Shown one piece after another: positions 46,690-58,746 of a stretch of 64,000 nucleotides of DNA. This stretch comes from Benincasa hispida (taxonomy: Eukaryota; Streptophyta; Magnoliopsida; Cucurbitales; Cucurbitaceae). A program made the translations under genes and the position numbers. Every line of letters starts with the position of its first letter. Position 1 is the first letter of the stretch. The notes beneath the pieces were generated by a model. That model saw nothing but the letters and a program-made list of their open reading frames with translations. It was not told the DNA's origin and did not search any database. The stretch is from positions 49,835,600 to 49,899,599 of the forward strand of contig NC_052354.1 of the NCBI RefSeq assembly GCF_009727055.1, written 5' to 3'.

Positions 46690-47045
46690 TAACGTGAAGT
46701 AGATATTAGTTAGATATAAAATATGATTTTTAAAAAAAAATAAAATCATTTATTTAACGTAAAGTAGATATTAGTTACAAATAAATTATAATTTTTTGAA
46801 ATAATATTTTTAAAAAAAATAGATATTAGTTAAAGATAAAATATGATTTTATTATTTAAAAAAAATTCTCTTTAGTTAAGGTGAAGTAGATATTAAATAG
46901 ACATAAAATGTGATTTTTAAAAAATATATTTTTTCTTTATTTAAAATATTAATTATAGATAAAATATGATTTTTTTTATAGAAAAATGGTTATTTATTTA
47001 ACATGAAATAGATATTAGTTAGAGATCAAATGTGATTTTTTTTTC
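46690..47045. repeat. Degenerate tandem repeat, about 60-65 bp unit, six copies
   Basis: The core AAGTAGATATTAGTTA, then ATAAAATATGATTTTT, recurs with the AGATATT element at about 46701, 46766, 46821 and 46888, a weaker copy near 46950 and one at 47009. Units differ by many small indels. Confidence 0.8.
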
Positions 47046-47049
47046 TATT

Positions 47050-47650
47050 TCATTTTGATTATTTGGTTATCTTGTTAATTTCAATCTTTGATTTAAACAA
47101 AGATTTTTCTTTTTTGAAATTTTGTGATAATCCTTTTTTATTTTTTTAACTTTTTTTTGTTGGATGATTTGATTACCTTCCTACTTTTAAACTTTAAATT
47201 AAACCAAAATAATTATTTTTATTTTTTAAATTTAGTGATAATAATCTCCAAGTTAGTCTATTTTTTTTAAATATTGTGATCATTTATTTATTTAATAAAA
47301 AAAAACTATTGGATAATTTGATAAGCCTCCTAATTCTAAATTTTAAATTAAACCGAAATATTTTTATTTTTTTATTTATTTTGGATGGGATGATTTGATT
47401 ATTTTCTTAATTTCAAACTTTAATTTAAAACCAAGTATTATTATTTTTCATTATAATCTTGTCTATATTGATTTTTTTCAATTGATTTAGATGGTATGAT
47501 TATCATGTTAATTTTAAACTTTACTTAAAATAAAATATTATTGTTTTCTTTTTCCTATAGAATTTCATGATGGTTTTTTCTCAATTGAAAAAAGATATTT
47601 GATTATCCTCTTAAATTCAATTTTTTTCAATTTTTAATTTCAACAAAAAT
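47050..47650. repeat. Degenerate tandem repeat, about 110-120 bp unit
   Basis: A motif of the form GATTATCTTGTTAATTTCAA, CTTTAAATTAAACC and a T-rich tail with GTGATAAT recurs about five times (near 47055, 47165, 47315, 47390 and 47495). Strong decay. No gene seen from 46480 to 48110 otherwise. Confidence 0.65.
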
Positions 47651-48110
47651 CTAATATTTTTCTATGCAAACATAAACCTTAAAAACTTAATCTCTTTTAA
47701 TTTGCAATGTTCTTCTTAATCTTAAATTTTATTTCAAATTTTTATGAATTGGTATGTAGTTACAATAAATTTGGGAAGAGAAAAAAAATAACAAAAGCAT
47801 GTAAAAAATAATAAAAATTATTATAAACTCCTATACTTAATAATAAGCATTTACAAAAATAAAAATTTGAAAAGAAAATACAAAAGCATTAAAAATAATC
47901 ATCATCTTCTTTGTCACTTTGTCAGTGTTGAACTTGGAGAAATTGAGAAATGTGATGTACATTAATCAAAAGAGAGAGGTAATATCTTAATAGATAAATT
48001 AAAGTTCTTTAAGAAAAAAGAAAAAGAAAAGAAAAAGGAAATCCTGTGAAAGATGCTGTTCTTGACGAAATTTTTTAGAAATACCTGCAACAAAATTTCT
48101 AAAAAAAAAG

Positions 48111-48122
48111 AAGGTTAAATTA

Positions 48123-48160
<38 letters not shown>

Positions 48161-49617
48161 AAATTTTATATTTTGAGTAAAAAAAATACCTCTAAAGTTT
48201 CAAAAGTTTCAAAAATACCTTAAACTTTCAAAAAGAGTTCAAAAAATACCCTTGCCCTTAGTTTTGGGTGGAAACCGTTAAAATTTTATTCCAAAAATAT
48301 CCCTAGACTTTCAAAACGTTTCAAAGATACCCTTAACTTAATAAAAGTTCAAAAATACCTTCATCGTTACTATTTGAACAAAAACCGTTAATTCCTTAGG
48401 ACAAAAATGACTTTAAATTTTTTTTAAAAATGCTCCTACTGATCAATTTTTTTGAAGTTTTCCTAATTCAAAAAGAACTAATTTTAAAATAAATTATATA
48501 GATATCCTCATTTTTTTCATATAGATATCCTCATATTTATCTTAATTTTCTAATTCTTAACTTACACATTTTCTCAACAACCAAAATCAAAATCAAAATT
48601 TATGTTAAAAGTATAAAATACCACAAAATTTCCAAAATTTCCAAAATCAAAATCTCCTCTTGAAATGTACCAAAACGATAAATAGTCAAATAAAAAAAGT
48701 ATTAGGTTAAATCATATTGGTTCATAGGAGTTTAATATCTATTTTAGTTCTTAGATAAGTTGTCGAGCAAAAGAAGTCGTCGGGACGTTCAGAATGCAAT
48801 TCAGGTTTAAATGGAGCAATTTGCAATAGGACTGTGTCATTCATAGAGACAGTCTGCTACCTTACAGCGCCACTACACTCTCCATTTGATACGCGCATAT
48901 GAAGAGGCACTCCTTCCAATTTTCTCTCCAAGGCATTTCGTGAGAGGGCTGTAGCATGGCAACATTTTGATATGTTTTGATTGTTGAGAAAATTGGTGTA
49001 AGCTCAGAAGTGGAAAATTAAGATAAATATGAAAGTACCTATATGTATGATAAATCGTTTTGGTATGTTTGAGGAGGAGATTTTAATTTTGAAATTTTGT
49101 GATATTTTATGTTTTAACTTAAGTTTTTGTTTTTATTTTCGTTGTTGAGAAAAATGATGTAAGCTAAGAATTGAAGAATTAAAAGCATATCTATATATGA
49201 GAGTATCTATATGAAAAAAAATTAGGATATCTATATAACTTACTTTAAAATTGGTTATTTTCGAACTTAAGAAAACTTAAAACAATTTGATAAGTAGAAG
49301 CATTTTTTTTATTTTTTTATTTTTAAAGTCATTTTTATCATGAAGAATTAACGGTTTTTATTCAAATACTAACGGTAGAGGTATTTTTTAACTTTTATTA
49401 GTTAAGGGTATTTTTTAAATGTTTTGAAAGTATAGAGGTATTTTTTAAGCAAGCAAAACTTTAACAGTTTCCCTAAAAAACTAACACAAGGGTTTATCTT
49501 TAACTATTTTTTAAAATTTTAAAAAAAGTTTAAAAATATTTTTTAAACTTATAAAACATTAGGGGCATTTTTTATACAAATTATAAAGTTCAGAGATATT
49601 TTTTATAATTTAACCTT
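48111..49617. mobile_element. Foldback element, about 0.55 kb inverted arms, possible MULE
   Basis: It begins AAGGTTAAATT and ends AATTTAACCTT. The left arm (48111-48700) and right arm (about 49045-49617) are imperfect reverse complements. Paired landmarks include GAACAAAAACCGTTAATTC against GAATTAACGGTTTTTATTC and AGATATCCTCAT against TTAGGATATCT. The AAAAATACC-CTTAACTTTC style of the arms is common in plant genomes and fits long-terminal-inverted-repeat Mutator-like elements. No transposase frame and no clear target duplication was found. The core (48740-49030) is less AT-rich. Confidence 0.72.
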
Positions 49618-49865
49618 ATATATGATAGATTTGCGTCGAAAAATGGGAATATACTTAAAAAATTAAATAAGATTATATATTAAAGTGAATATATTTGTAT
49701 TTTTTTATATTTTTTATCCTCAACCTAGATTGACCAATGAATTTTTATTTTTTCACCAAATATTTAAATAAAAGTACTTTGAATATAAAGGACCCAAATA
49801 AAAAGACAGTAAAAAAAAACTTTATATATAAAATTGTTTCTGGTTAACTATAGGAAGACACACGC

Positions 49866-50330
49866 TATTTTTATTTAAATCCACCAAAATTGGGGTGCAT
49901 CATTTGCAACTTGAATCTACCAACATCTTGAGATGCTGTGAAGAATGAAGAGACTTCGACAATAATATATAGAGAACAAAATGAAAGATGTTTTAGGTGT
50001 TGGTGGAGAATGATGATTAGGGGGAAAAAACTCAATTTTATAGTAATAGAAATTCTGAGTTAAAAACTTTTTGAATTCTAAAATTATTAAAATTTCATTT
50101 TTTTAATTAAATTAAAGAGAAAAAAGTCAGGTAGGAAAAACTTTTTACATTTTTTATTACACTTATTATTGATATAATTAATAATTAATCAATTGATGTA
50201 GTAACTAATAATCAATTGTTTATATACTATTTATAATTAATCTTTAATGACATATTATGTAAATAAGTAAATTAAGGAATAAAAGTGTCCAAAAATATTT
50301 TTTCTAAGATCTCCCTTTGTAATATATTAT
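49866..50330. repeat. Duplicated segment, copy 2
   Basis: Partner of 45355-46480 in the same orientation. The two copies flank the tandem repeats and the foldback element. No gene seen. Confidence 0.78.
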
Positions 50331-50423
50331 AGATTATAGATCGACGATGAAAATGGGAATATACTTTAAAAAATTATATATTAGAGTGAAAAAAAAAAAA
50401 AAAAAGAGAGAATAATAGCCCTT

Positions 50424-50612
50424 GGGCCCACATTGGCCCACATAATGTGGGCCATTTTCTATATGGGCCTCAAGGTTGTGTTTATCCATTTTGAGTCACC
50501 GTACGTATCATTGGAAAGCCATTCATTGGAACCCACTTGGCCTCTCTCTCTATCTTCAATTCAAAAAGTGTTGGTGAAAATTTCATATGCACCACAAATT
50601 GATATTATCCTT
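50424..50612 (+). repeat. TGGGCC-containing segment, copy 1
   Basis: It matches 51481-51662 in the same orientation. Both carry several GGGCC motifs (ATGGGCCTCAA in each), then a long shared stretch (ATCATTGGAAAGCCA; TGGAACCCACTTG; TTCATATGCACCACAAA; GATATTATCC). TGGGCC is the core of plant site II promoter elements, but no gene follows closely. Confidence 0.88.
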
Positions 50613-50689
50613 TTTCATTTCCACAGGACTTTTTTTTTTTTTTTTTTGGTTATTCACGAACCAAATCATTAAAATAATGAATAATATCT

Positions 50690-51480
50690 TCCTCCTTTTA
50701 TTAAAAAAATGTCTAATTTTATAATATTATCTAAATATGATCCGGTTGTTCTCCGACTAAAAACTAAATTGAATTCTAATATATAAAGAACTAGAGTCTC
50801 ACCAATGTAAACATAACTCAACTGTTAAGATATTGAATAATCTTTTTATAAATTAAAAAAAGGTCTGAAATTTCATTTCTAAATTTATTTAGTGTTATTC
50901 GAAGAAAATAGAAAATGTTTTGGGGGGAATCATTCCATTCCATGCAAAAAGCAAGTTGATGGTGATCAATAGCCTTTTAGAAAGATCTCCATATTTGCCT
51001 TCCTTTTTATTGCACAAGTGGGAGGGTGGGGAGACAAAAGCCTATTTTAGGGACATTAAAAGATTCTTTGTTTTTATATATAAATATATATATATATAAA
51101 GTTGAATATATGTATTATTTAGTCTTTAAAACTTATATTAATTCACCATTTACTTTCAAGATATTAAAATTTTTCCATTTGTTTAATCGCGTTGTTTAAA
51201 TTGAATAAAAACCAGCATTATGCGACATTTTAAATATATATATATATATATTTTATTTAAATTTAAGATCAAATATCTATCTTATCAAATTCAATAAAAA
51301 AACAAACTTATTCAATTGAGCAATCCAACCTGAAAAATAACATTTATAGTATTTTAACAAAAAATTATCACATGATCACTTATTTATGTATTTGTTTATT
51401 TATAGATATGGAATTGATTTTTGAGTGAAAAATAAAATAAATAATATTTATTAGAAATTTTTTTTAAAAAGGGGGGCTAA
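50690..51480. other. AT-rich intergenic DNA with TA microsatellites
   Basis: No gene seen. TATATA runs lie at 51076-51100 and 51233-51252. Confidence 0.7.
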
Positions 51481-51662
51481 TGGGCCCTCCATATGTGGGC
51501 CATGGTTATACATGGGCCTCAAAGTTGTGGTTATCCATTTGGAGCCGCCGTACCGTATCATTGGAAAGCCAACCATTGGAACCCACTTGCCCTTTTCTAT
51601 CTCTCTTCATTTCAAAAAGTGTTTGAAAATTTTCATATGCACCACAAAATGATATTATCCTT
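51481..51662 (+). repeat. TGGGCC-containing segment, copy 2
   Basis: Partner of 50424-50612, about 1.05 kb downstream. The upstream ends of both also hold paired GGGCCC/GGGCC motifs. The short frames in both copies are not conserved with each other as proteins. Confidence 0.88.
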
Positions 51663-51719
51663 TGTCTTTTTGGGTATGGCTTTTTCGTCATTTCACTTCA
51701 TTTTTCCTAAAAAATAGGT

Positions 51720-53090
51720 TGAAAATCTAGTTTTATTATGTCCACCTTGTATTTACATTATCCAAAATGTTTTTTAAAAATTAAAAAAAAAAAAAAGAAG
51801 ATCAAGGGGGTTTAAGTTTTTTCCTTCTATTTTGTTTATGAAGTTTGTTTCTTTTAGTATAAATGAGTTCAATCGACTTTAAGTAGTATTAGATACGATC
51901 ATTATAAAATGTCGTTATTTAATTCTATAGAGGTTTAGTTGAGGATGGTATGTCAATCAAGGAATATGTAAGATTGAGGGCTAGGTGTCGTGTTGTTTTT
52001 TTTATGTAGTCTTGTCTATTGGAGATAAAAATGACTTCTTGATTTTTGTCCCCACCTCATTTGATTTCCCATTCTCACGAGGAACTTGTAAGGATTGAAT
52101 TCTCCACCCCTTCTGTGCCCACTTTTTTTTTAAAAAAAAAAAAAAAAATCTTAATTCAATGATTTTTATAAGAAATTTTCAATTAAAGGATTAATTTTTC
52201 AAGAAGAAATTTAAATTCAATGGTTAAATGTCTGTGAAAATTTCTATTTAAAGGTGGTTAGATTAGTTTTCTAAAAAATATATGTTTGTCTCCGTTGGAT
52301 AATGGAGAATTTGATTCTCATTTCCTATTTGATTAGAAAATTCTTTTTCTTGGTTGAGAAGAGATGATTTTCTTCATTTTCTTTAGAAAAATCGAAAAAA
52401 AAAAGGAAAAAATTCTCTGTAAATTAAATGAGGACGGAAAATACTATTTAATTTTTTAAAAAGAAAGCAGTGGTTTTAGTAAATTTTTTGGTTAAATAGA
52501 GATAAAGGGAAATTGTATGCAAAACATATTAATCCTTGACAATCACACTGAACTTCTAATGTGCAAACAAAATATTAACCCAATAAAAGAGTTCTCTTAA
52601 AACACTCATCACTAAAGAGACCTTATGCCATGAACCAAGATTCTTTCTTTCATGTTTATCTTCATTATATCTTTTGTCTTCAACAAGTGTTTTATAGAAT
52701 TTGTTGCAATAATAAGAAGTTAATACCCTTTATATGAAAATCTCAATAGTTTCAATTTAATCTCTTATGTTTGAACAATTTTCAAGAATTCGTTGGGTTG
52801 GTGAATATTAAAATTAATTGAAAATCATAAATTTTTATAGCATACTACTTATAGGGCGTAAATAAAATTACAATATAAATGTCATCTCCTAAGAATGGAA
52901 CAATTTATCTGAGAAGTTAAAAATTTTGATTTTTCTTATTTCTTTGATGTCCTGATTTCTCTTTTAAATGTATGTTATCTTACTGGTATTGTGTCATGTA
53001 AGCTTATCATTAGTCTATATTAACATCCACCTATGAAAGTGCTATCATTGAAAAATATTAAAATGTATAAGTTAACTTTCAAACACAATA
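51720..53090. other. AT-rich intergenic DNA
   Basis: No gene, RNA gene or clear repeat seen. Poly-A runs near 51784 and 52133. Confidence 0.6.
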
Positions 53091-53091
53091 T

Positions 53092-53292
53092 AAAATTACA
53101 AATTTAGACTTTCAATTTTTAGTTTTGAGTATAATCATATTGAATAGGTCAATAATCTATTAGACACAAAATTTGAAGTTTCATATATTTATTAGACGCA
53201 AGATTAAAAGTTCGTGAACTTACTAGTCGGTTTTTAAACTTCAAAACCTATAAAACAAAAATCTAAATTTCAATGACTAAACTTGTAATTTA
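53092..53292. mobile_element. MITE-like hairpin, about 200 bp
   Basis: The left end AAATTACAAATTTAGACTTTC pairs with the right end TGACTAAACTTGTAATTT in reverse complement. A similar end (AAATTACAAATCTAG, 53356) lies just downstream in direct orientation, so a second, decayed member may follow. No coding frame. Family unknown. Confidence 0.6.
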
Positions 53293-54089
53293 ATCTTGAA
53301 ATAATGGTAATAAAGTAAAAAAAAAAAAAAAATTGCAAATAAAAGATATATTCTAGGTTAAATTACAAATCTAGTTTTTGAACTTTAAAGTTTGTGTTTT
53401 ATTTGTCTTATGAAGTTTAAAAAAGGTCTAACATGTTTATGAACTTTCACTATTGTGTTTAATAGATTCCTAAACTTCTAAAATCCTATAATAGGTCTCT
53501 CGAGTCACAATTTTTAATTTTATGTCTAACAGGTTCTTGAAAAATTGTACAAATCACCCATGAACCATGTGATTTATTATAATTACACCCCTAAATTTTT
53601 AATTTGATCATTCACTCTCTAAACAATGTGGTTTACTACAATTACACTTCTAAACTTTTAATTCGATCATCTATCCCTATGTAGTTTGTTAATTGTCGCA
53701 ATCAACCCCTATGTTAGTGTTGATATCGATATATTTATAAAATTAAATTTCATCAAATATTACCTCAAAAAAAGAAAAAATGCTAACACACACATATATA
53801 ACACTCACGAACCAAAGTGAATATAAATTTTTAACATACTACAAGGAATTGATTGAAACAAATAAAAGAGTTTAGAGATATAATTGCAATAAATTCGTAT
53901 ATGTTTTAAAAATGGTTCGTGATTTATGAGATATATAATTGAATTTTATGTTTAATAGTGTAATTTGCACACGTGGAACTTATTATATATGACGAAAATA
54001 ACCCTGCATCGGAGCTAAAATGTTCTTTAAGCATCAGATTTGCAAAGGAGTCGACAAGACAAAGAAAGACAATTGGAGAGAGAGAGAAA

Positions 54090-57000
54090 ATGGATAGGGT
54101 GTTTTCAGTGGGTGAAATTTCTGACCAGTACTGGTCGTCGGAGCTCGCCGCCGCTCCTCCGCCGTCACGGCCGTCGCGACCGGCTGATGAAGGCTCCAAA
54201 ATGAACCGTAGCGCATCGGAGTGGGCCTTCCAGCGCTTCCTTCAAGAAGCCTCTGAAACTTCCCCTCATTCCTCTGCTGCTGACCATGGGGAAGGGGAAG
54301 TCATCGAGATCAAGGACTCTGCCTATAATCAATCACACAAACTTAATGCTAATCAAGATGGTGTTAGTAATTGTAATAGCAGCAGCATTTCTTCCAATGC
54401 TGTGCCGCCGAATATTCCGATCGATTCTGAGGAATATCAGGCCTTCCTTAAGAGCAAGCTTCATTTGGCTTGTGCTGCTGTCGCCATGAAGAGGGTAAAC
54501 TTTCCCCTCTCTTTTCTTTTTTGCCTTCTTATTGATGGGGATTGTTGATTTCTTTTCCGTGTTTTGTTGATGAGGGAATTTTCAGAGAGTGGACTATATA
54601 TTGGAAATCTGAACAATGATTTTTGACATTTTGGAAGTGTGTTTGGTTGTTTTATCCGTTCATTTATGTACTGATTCACTAGGGGGCTGGTTGGTCGAAG
54701 CTCAACTTCTTTAATTTTTTCTATTTCCCTTTCTCATTCGGTTTTATTCACATTTTTAGTTTTTCTGGAAGATGGGAGTTAGCTCTAACGTGATGGATTG
54801 CTGGGTTAAGATTAGGAGTTGGGGGGTTTTCGTTAATTATCTTCTGGGGTGTTGTAGCGATAATTAGTATGATCAAGCGTTTTCTTATATTTCTTATGTG
54901 AATTTCAACTTCTTCATATATTAAAACGAGATATTATTTTGATTAATGCTTGTGGCTATGTTATCCCCTTCCCTCAGAACCAATCTTCATTTGAAAAGTT
55001 GCTTCGATTGGAACTGATTCATTTTGATTATTATTATTATTATTTTAATTGTTGAGATTCGAATTGTCTCTGCTGCCTCTGGTCAGATAGGAAAGAAACC
55101 TGTAGCTAGTGACTAGAATAATTGCTTGTCTGCAGAGTTTTTAGGAAAAAGAAAAAGCATATTCTGAAAGTTATCAAGTTTAGCTGTCCATGAATTTGTC
55201 GTTGATAATTTATTGAAGCTGGAAAGTCTACTGTTCATCAGTGTGAAGAGATTTCCTAGAAGGTAGAGAGGGTTTAGCAATTTTAGAAGCTCCAGACTCT
55301 AGGGTACCAGTATGAAAGGCTTTTCTTTGAAGTAAATTTTCAGATGAATTACAGACAATAGCTCTTACTCGCCTTCTTTGCTTTTGGTGAGGGAAAGGCC
55401 AACACAATTCCAAAATCAATTTATTGACAATTGACTCAAAAGCGTTACGACCTTACTTGAACATGATCTGTTCTATAGGTTGTACAAATGTGTCTTTGAG
55501 TTCTAAGGAGAGTTAAAAATGTTGTGTCTCATGCTTTTTGGTGCCATTCATGATATCTAAAATTTCATCCCATAGTAGTTTTAACATGGAGTTTACAACT
55601 TTACTGCACTTGACTCAGCGATAGAGGTTGTATGACAAGTTGAAAACAATATGAAGGGGAGTGCAGCTGCTGTGATCTTTACAGGTTTGGAAAACTAGAA
55701 AGGAAATATTTTTTTTAATTGATGTTAGGGGAGATAAGGAAGAGTTTTGAGATATTTGATAACCACTGATATTTATTTTAATTATTTATGTGTCTTGACT
55801 AATTCAAATGAAAAACTGCAAAATTTTACAAGGGCCCTTATAGGATGTTTAATATTTTTTTGGTAGCTGCTACCATAGATTGTATTGTATCTACGATCTT
55901 CATGACTTCAAAATCTCCAAGTTACTAACTTACTACTTAGGGCCACTAGAGGCATATGATTTATTAGCTGAATGCTTTCTTTGGACGCACAATTCCAATG
56001 TTTTCTCAAACTACTTCATTTTAATGTCCTCTTGTATTCTTCTAGCCTGACTCCTAGTCATTGTTGATGCTAACTTTATACCTTTTTCTAAGAGATGAAA
56101 CAAGCTTCATTAGAAGATGGTGATAGCTAAAACAAAACAACCTTAAATGACAAAGGGGCAAGACAATCCTTTTAATAGTTTTATTCAATTGTTTCTTCCA
56201 TCACCAAAGGAAAAAAAAAAAAAAAATGAAGAAGAAAAACAAGTATTATTAGCCATTGGACAGTTGAAAAGTAGCCTGTCTGAAGAAGTAATATCAACTG
56301 CTGGAAATTAAAAAGATGATCTTTTCCTTCTACTTATATATTCTGCCTTGTGTACGTGATCTACAATCGTCAAATCCTAGCTAGATCTAGGATGAAGTAA
56401 AAGCCTTACTTTCATATTAATTGATCTGGAGAGTACCCCAGGCCTCAAGGTTGGTGACATGTTTTCCTATAAGCAGGGATCCTTTAGAATGACTCCAGCT
56501 TCGTCCACCTCAGCTGACTGTGGATCACAAGCATCTAATACGTTGGGAATTCAAGTTCCTAAAGGTTAGGATTACAGCATGTATATTTTTTATTTGTCAA
56601 AGATAATATGGGATGTAATTAGATTTTTTGCCTTTCTTTATGTAGTTTATATGTATTGTGACTATCTTCTTTCTCTCTCATCATGCGGATGATTAAATAA
56701 ACGAACTGCTGAATTCAAGATTTTAATTTTTATGTGTATCCTTCTCGTCCATAGCTTCTAATATAGGAGCTGGGAATAATTCATTAAGGTCACCAGATAA
56801 GGATATAAATGGAGCTGCTGGAGTCACTTCCTCATCCATTGTGCCAAAAATATCTGAGGTTCGAGCTCGGCAAGCTACTAGTGGATCATCAAGAGATCTG
56901 TCGGATGATGAGGAGATTGAGGGGGAAACCGAAATAAATGAAAGTAAGGACCCTGCCGATGTAAAACGTGTAAGGAGGTAAGGTTATGTAACTATCTGCT

Positions 57001-58353
57001 AAGTACTAATTTAGGGATTGCATTGGAGCTTTTGAGCCTGTCCTCACTTTTCGTGTTTATTGACAATATTTATGGCGGAGTTAGCTTTGCATAACAACTA
57101 ACCAGTGTTATTGCGAATGCATTGTGTGAATTCTGGTGGTACAAATAAATTTTAAATCATATCTGATTGGGCTTTCTATGTCATATTTCTTCTGCTGTCC
57201 AAGATAATATGTTCTTTTGGATTTGAGAATTTCTCATTCAGCAGAAGCTGTTCTGGCTTTTGTGTAAAATTATCCATTATTATAAGTCATTTCTACACAT
57301 GTTATGGAACTTCATAGGGGTGATCTCTGCAATGAAGTGGTTGTTTTAGTTGCATGGTAGATCATAGTGCAAATTAGTCATGGAGTTCTCGTTCCTACTT
57401 TATCTTAATAACGCGACAAATTTTTTATTTCTTATCAAACATTTCATTGTTCTCTGCATTGTTTTCAGAATGCTTTCAAATAGAGAATCAGCTCGACGAT
57501 CAAGGAGAAGAAAGCAAGCACATTTAACTGAACTTGAGACACAGGTGTTTATTAGCTCATGTTGACATTGTCCAATGCCTTCATACCTCTTTTATAATCT
57601 CCTGAACTGATACACTGATTCATTTTCTTTTCATGAACCAAGGTTGCCCAATTGAGAGTTGAAAATTCTACCTTGTTGAAGCGCCTTGCCGATCTAAGCC
57701 AAAAGTACAATGAAGCCAATGTTGATAACCGAGTTCTAAAAGCTAATGTCGAGACATTAAGAGCAAAGGTACACAACAATCCTTTGGTTCTCAGTTTTCC
57801 TAACGTGTCAGAAATTTTCTTGCTCACGAGCTTTGTTAATAGATGCAATATACTTTTCCTCTCATTCCGGAAAAGAAAAGTGCTTGAAACGTAAAGTTAC
57901 CACTAGTTCAAAGATGTAATCTTGGTCGAGCACACAATGCAACTAATATTATTTCCATCTTGGCAGGTAAAGATGGCTGAAGAGACCGTCAAGCGAGTTA
58001 CTGGTAATCCAATGTTCCATGCCATGTCAGAGATCTCCTCCATTGGCATCTCTTCATTCGATGGTAGCCCATCTGATGCATCAACAGACCCTGCTGTTCC
58101 TTTGCAAGATGATCCATGTCGTCATCTATATCAATCAACATCTAGTAACCCCGCAGGCCCCCACGACATAGTAGTCAACAACGGAATGGCTAACATTTCA
58201 CAGGTAGGCAATGGGCAGCAGAATTCTCCATCTCAGGTACCGTCAGCCATATCGGGGAACAAGACCGGAAGATCAGAGTCTCTGCAAAGAGTGGCTAGCT
58301 TGGAGCATTTGCAAAAGCGGATTTGTGGAGTCAAAGCAAATGCAGAGCAGTAG
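54090..58353 (+). CDS. Group C bZIP transcription factor (CPRF2/bZIP63/bZIP10-like), six exons
   Basis: Nuclear DNA-binding activator expected to bind ACGT-core (G-box-like) sites as a dimer, often with group S1 bZIPs in energy signalling. Exons: 54090-54494, 56477-56564, 56755-56977, 57469-57544, 57643-57768, 57967-58353. All introns are GT-AG, and the joined frame is 434 codons without a stop. The ATG at 54090 was chosen over an in-frame ATG at 53973 because family similarity starts there ([15 protein letters not shown]) after a GA-rich 5' UTR. The N-terminal group C motif [11 protein letters not shown] is at 40-50. The basic region has N243-x7-R251, and the zipper has Leu at 261, 268, 275, 282, 296 and 303 with Ala at 289. 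Two SnRK1-type phosphosite contexts are seen, at S43 and S417 ([10 protein letters not shown]). Intron 1 is long (1982 bp). Confidence 0.93.
54495..56476 (+). other. Intron 1 of the bZIP gene (1982 bp)
   Basis: Donor GTAAAC after AAGAGG, acceptor ATAAGCAG before GGATCC. No other gene, RNA or clear transposon was recognised inside. Short open frames such as 55228-55419 (minus) have no family resemblance. Confidence 0.85.
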
Positions 58354-58620
58354 TAGATACACATCAGGCAAGAATTAGAGGTGGCCCTTGTAATTATGAA
58401 TGATTTATTTTTGTCCTCATGAGCTGAAAATGAGCTTTAGTTGTGGAGATTGATTCAAAAAAATGCTTTACTCATATGCTAACACAACATTGAGATTGAT
58501 CATTTGTCATTGATCATTGGATCATTGATGCTGTTAATTTTGTGGCCTCCTCCCATTTATTATGTAATAATTCTGAATGAAACAGGGTAATTATCATTCA
58601 ATGATGCACTCTTTGTATAT
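58354..58620 (+). other. Probable 3' UTR of the bZIP gene
   Basis: T-rich sequence after the stop codon, with AATAATTCTGAATGAAA near 58567-58583 as a possible poly(A) signal region. The end is not defined by the sequence alone. Confidence 0.45.
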
Positions 58621-58746
58621 TTTTGAAATGCTTCTTTTGTTAAAATTGGTTCAAAGCTCCATTTTTTCCCCTTAAACGTGATTTCATTTTGCTGGTTGGC
58701 GTACGGTTTTTTCTTTTTTGCTTTTGTTTTCAATCAACACAAATGT

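Noticed and set aside
57552..57848. Minus-strand frame of 98 codons
   Set aside because: It is the reverse shadow of bZIP exon 5 and its flanking introns.
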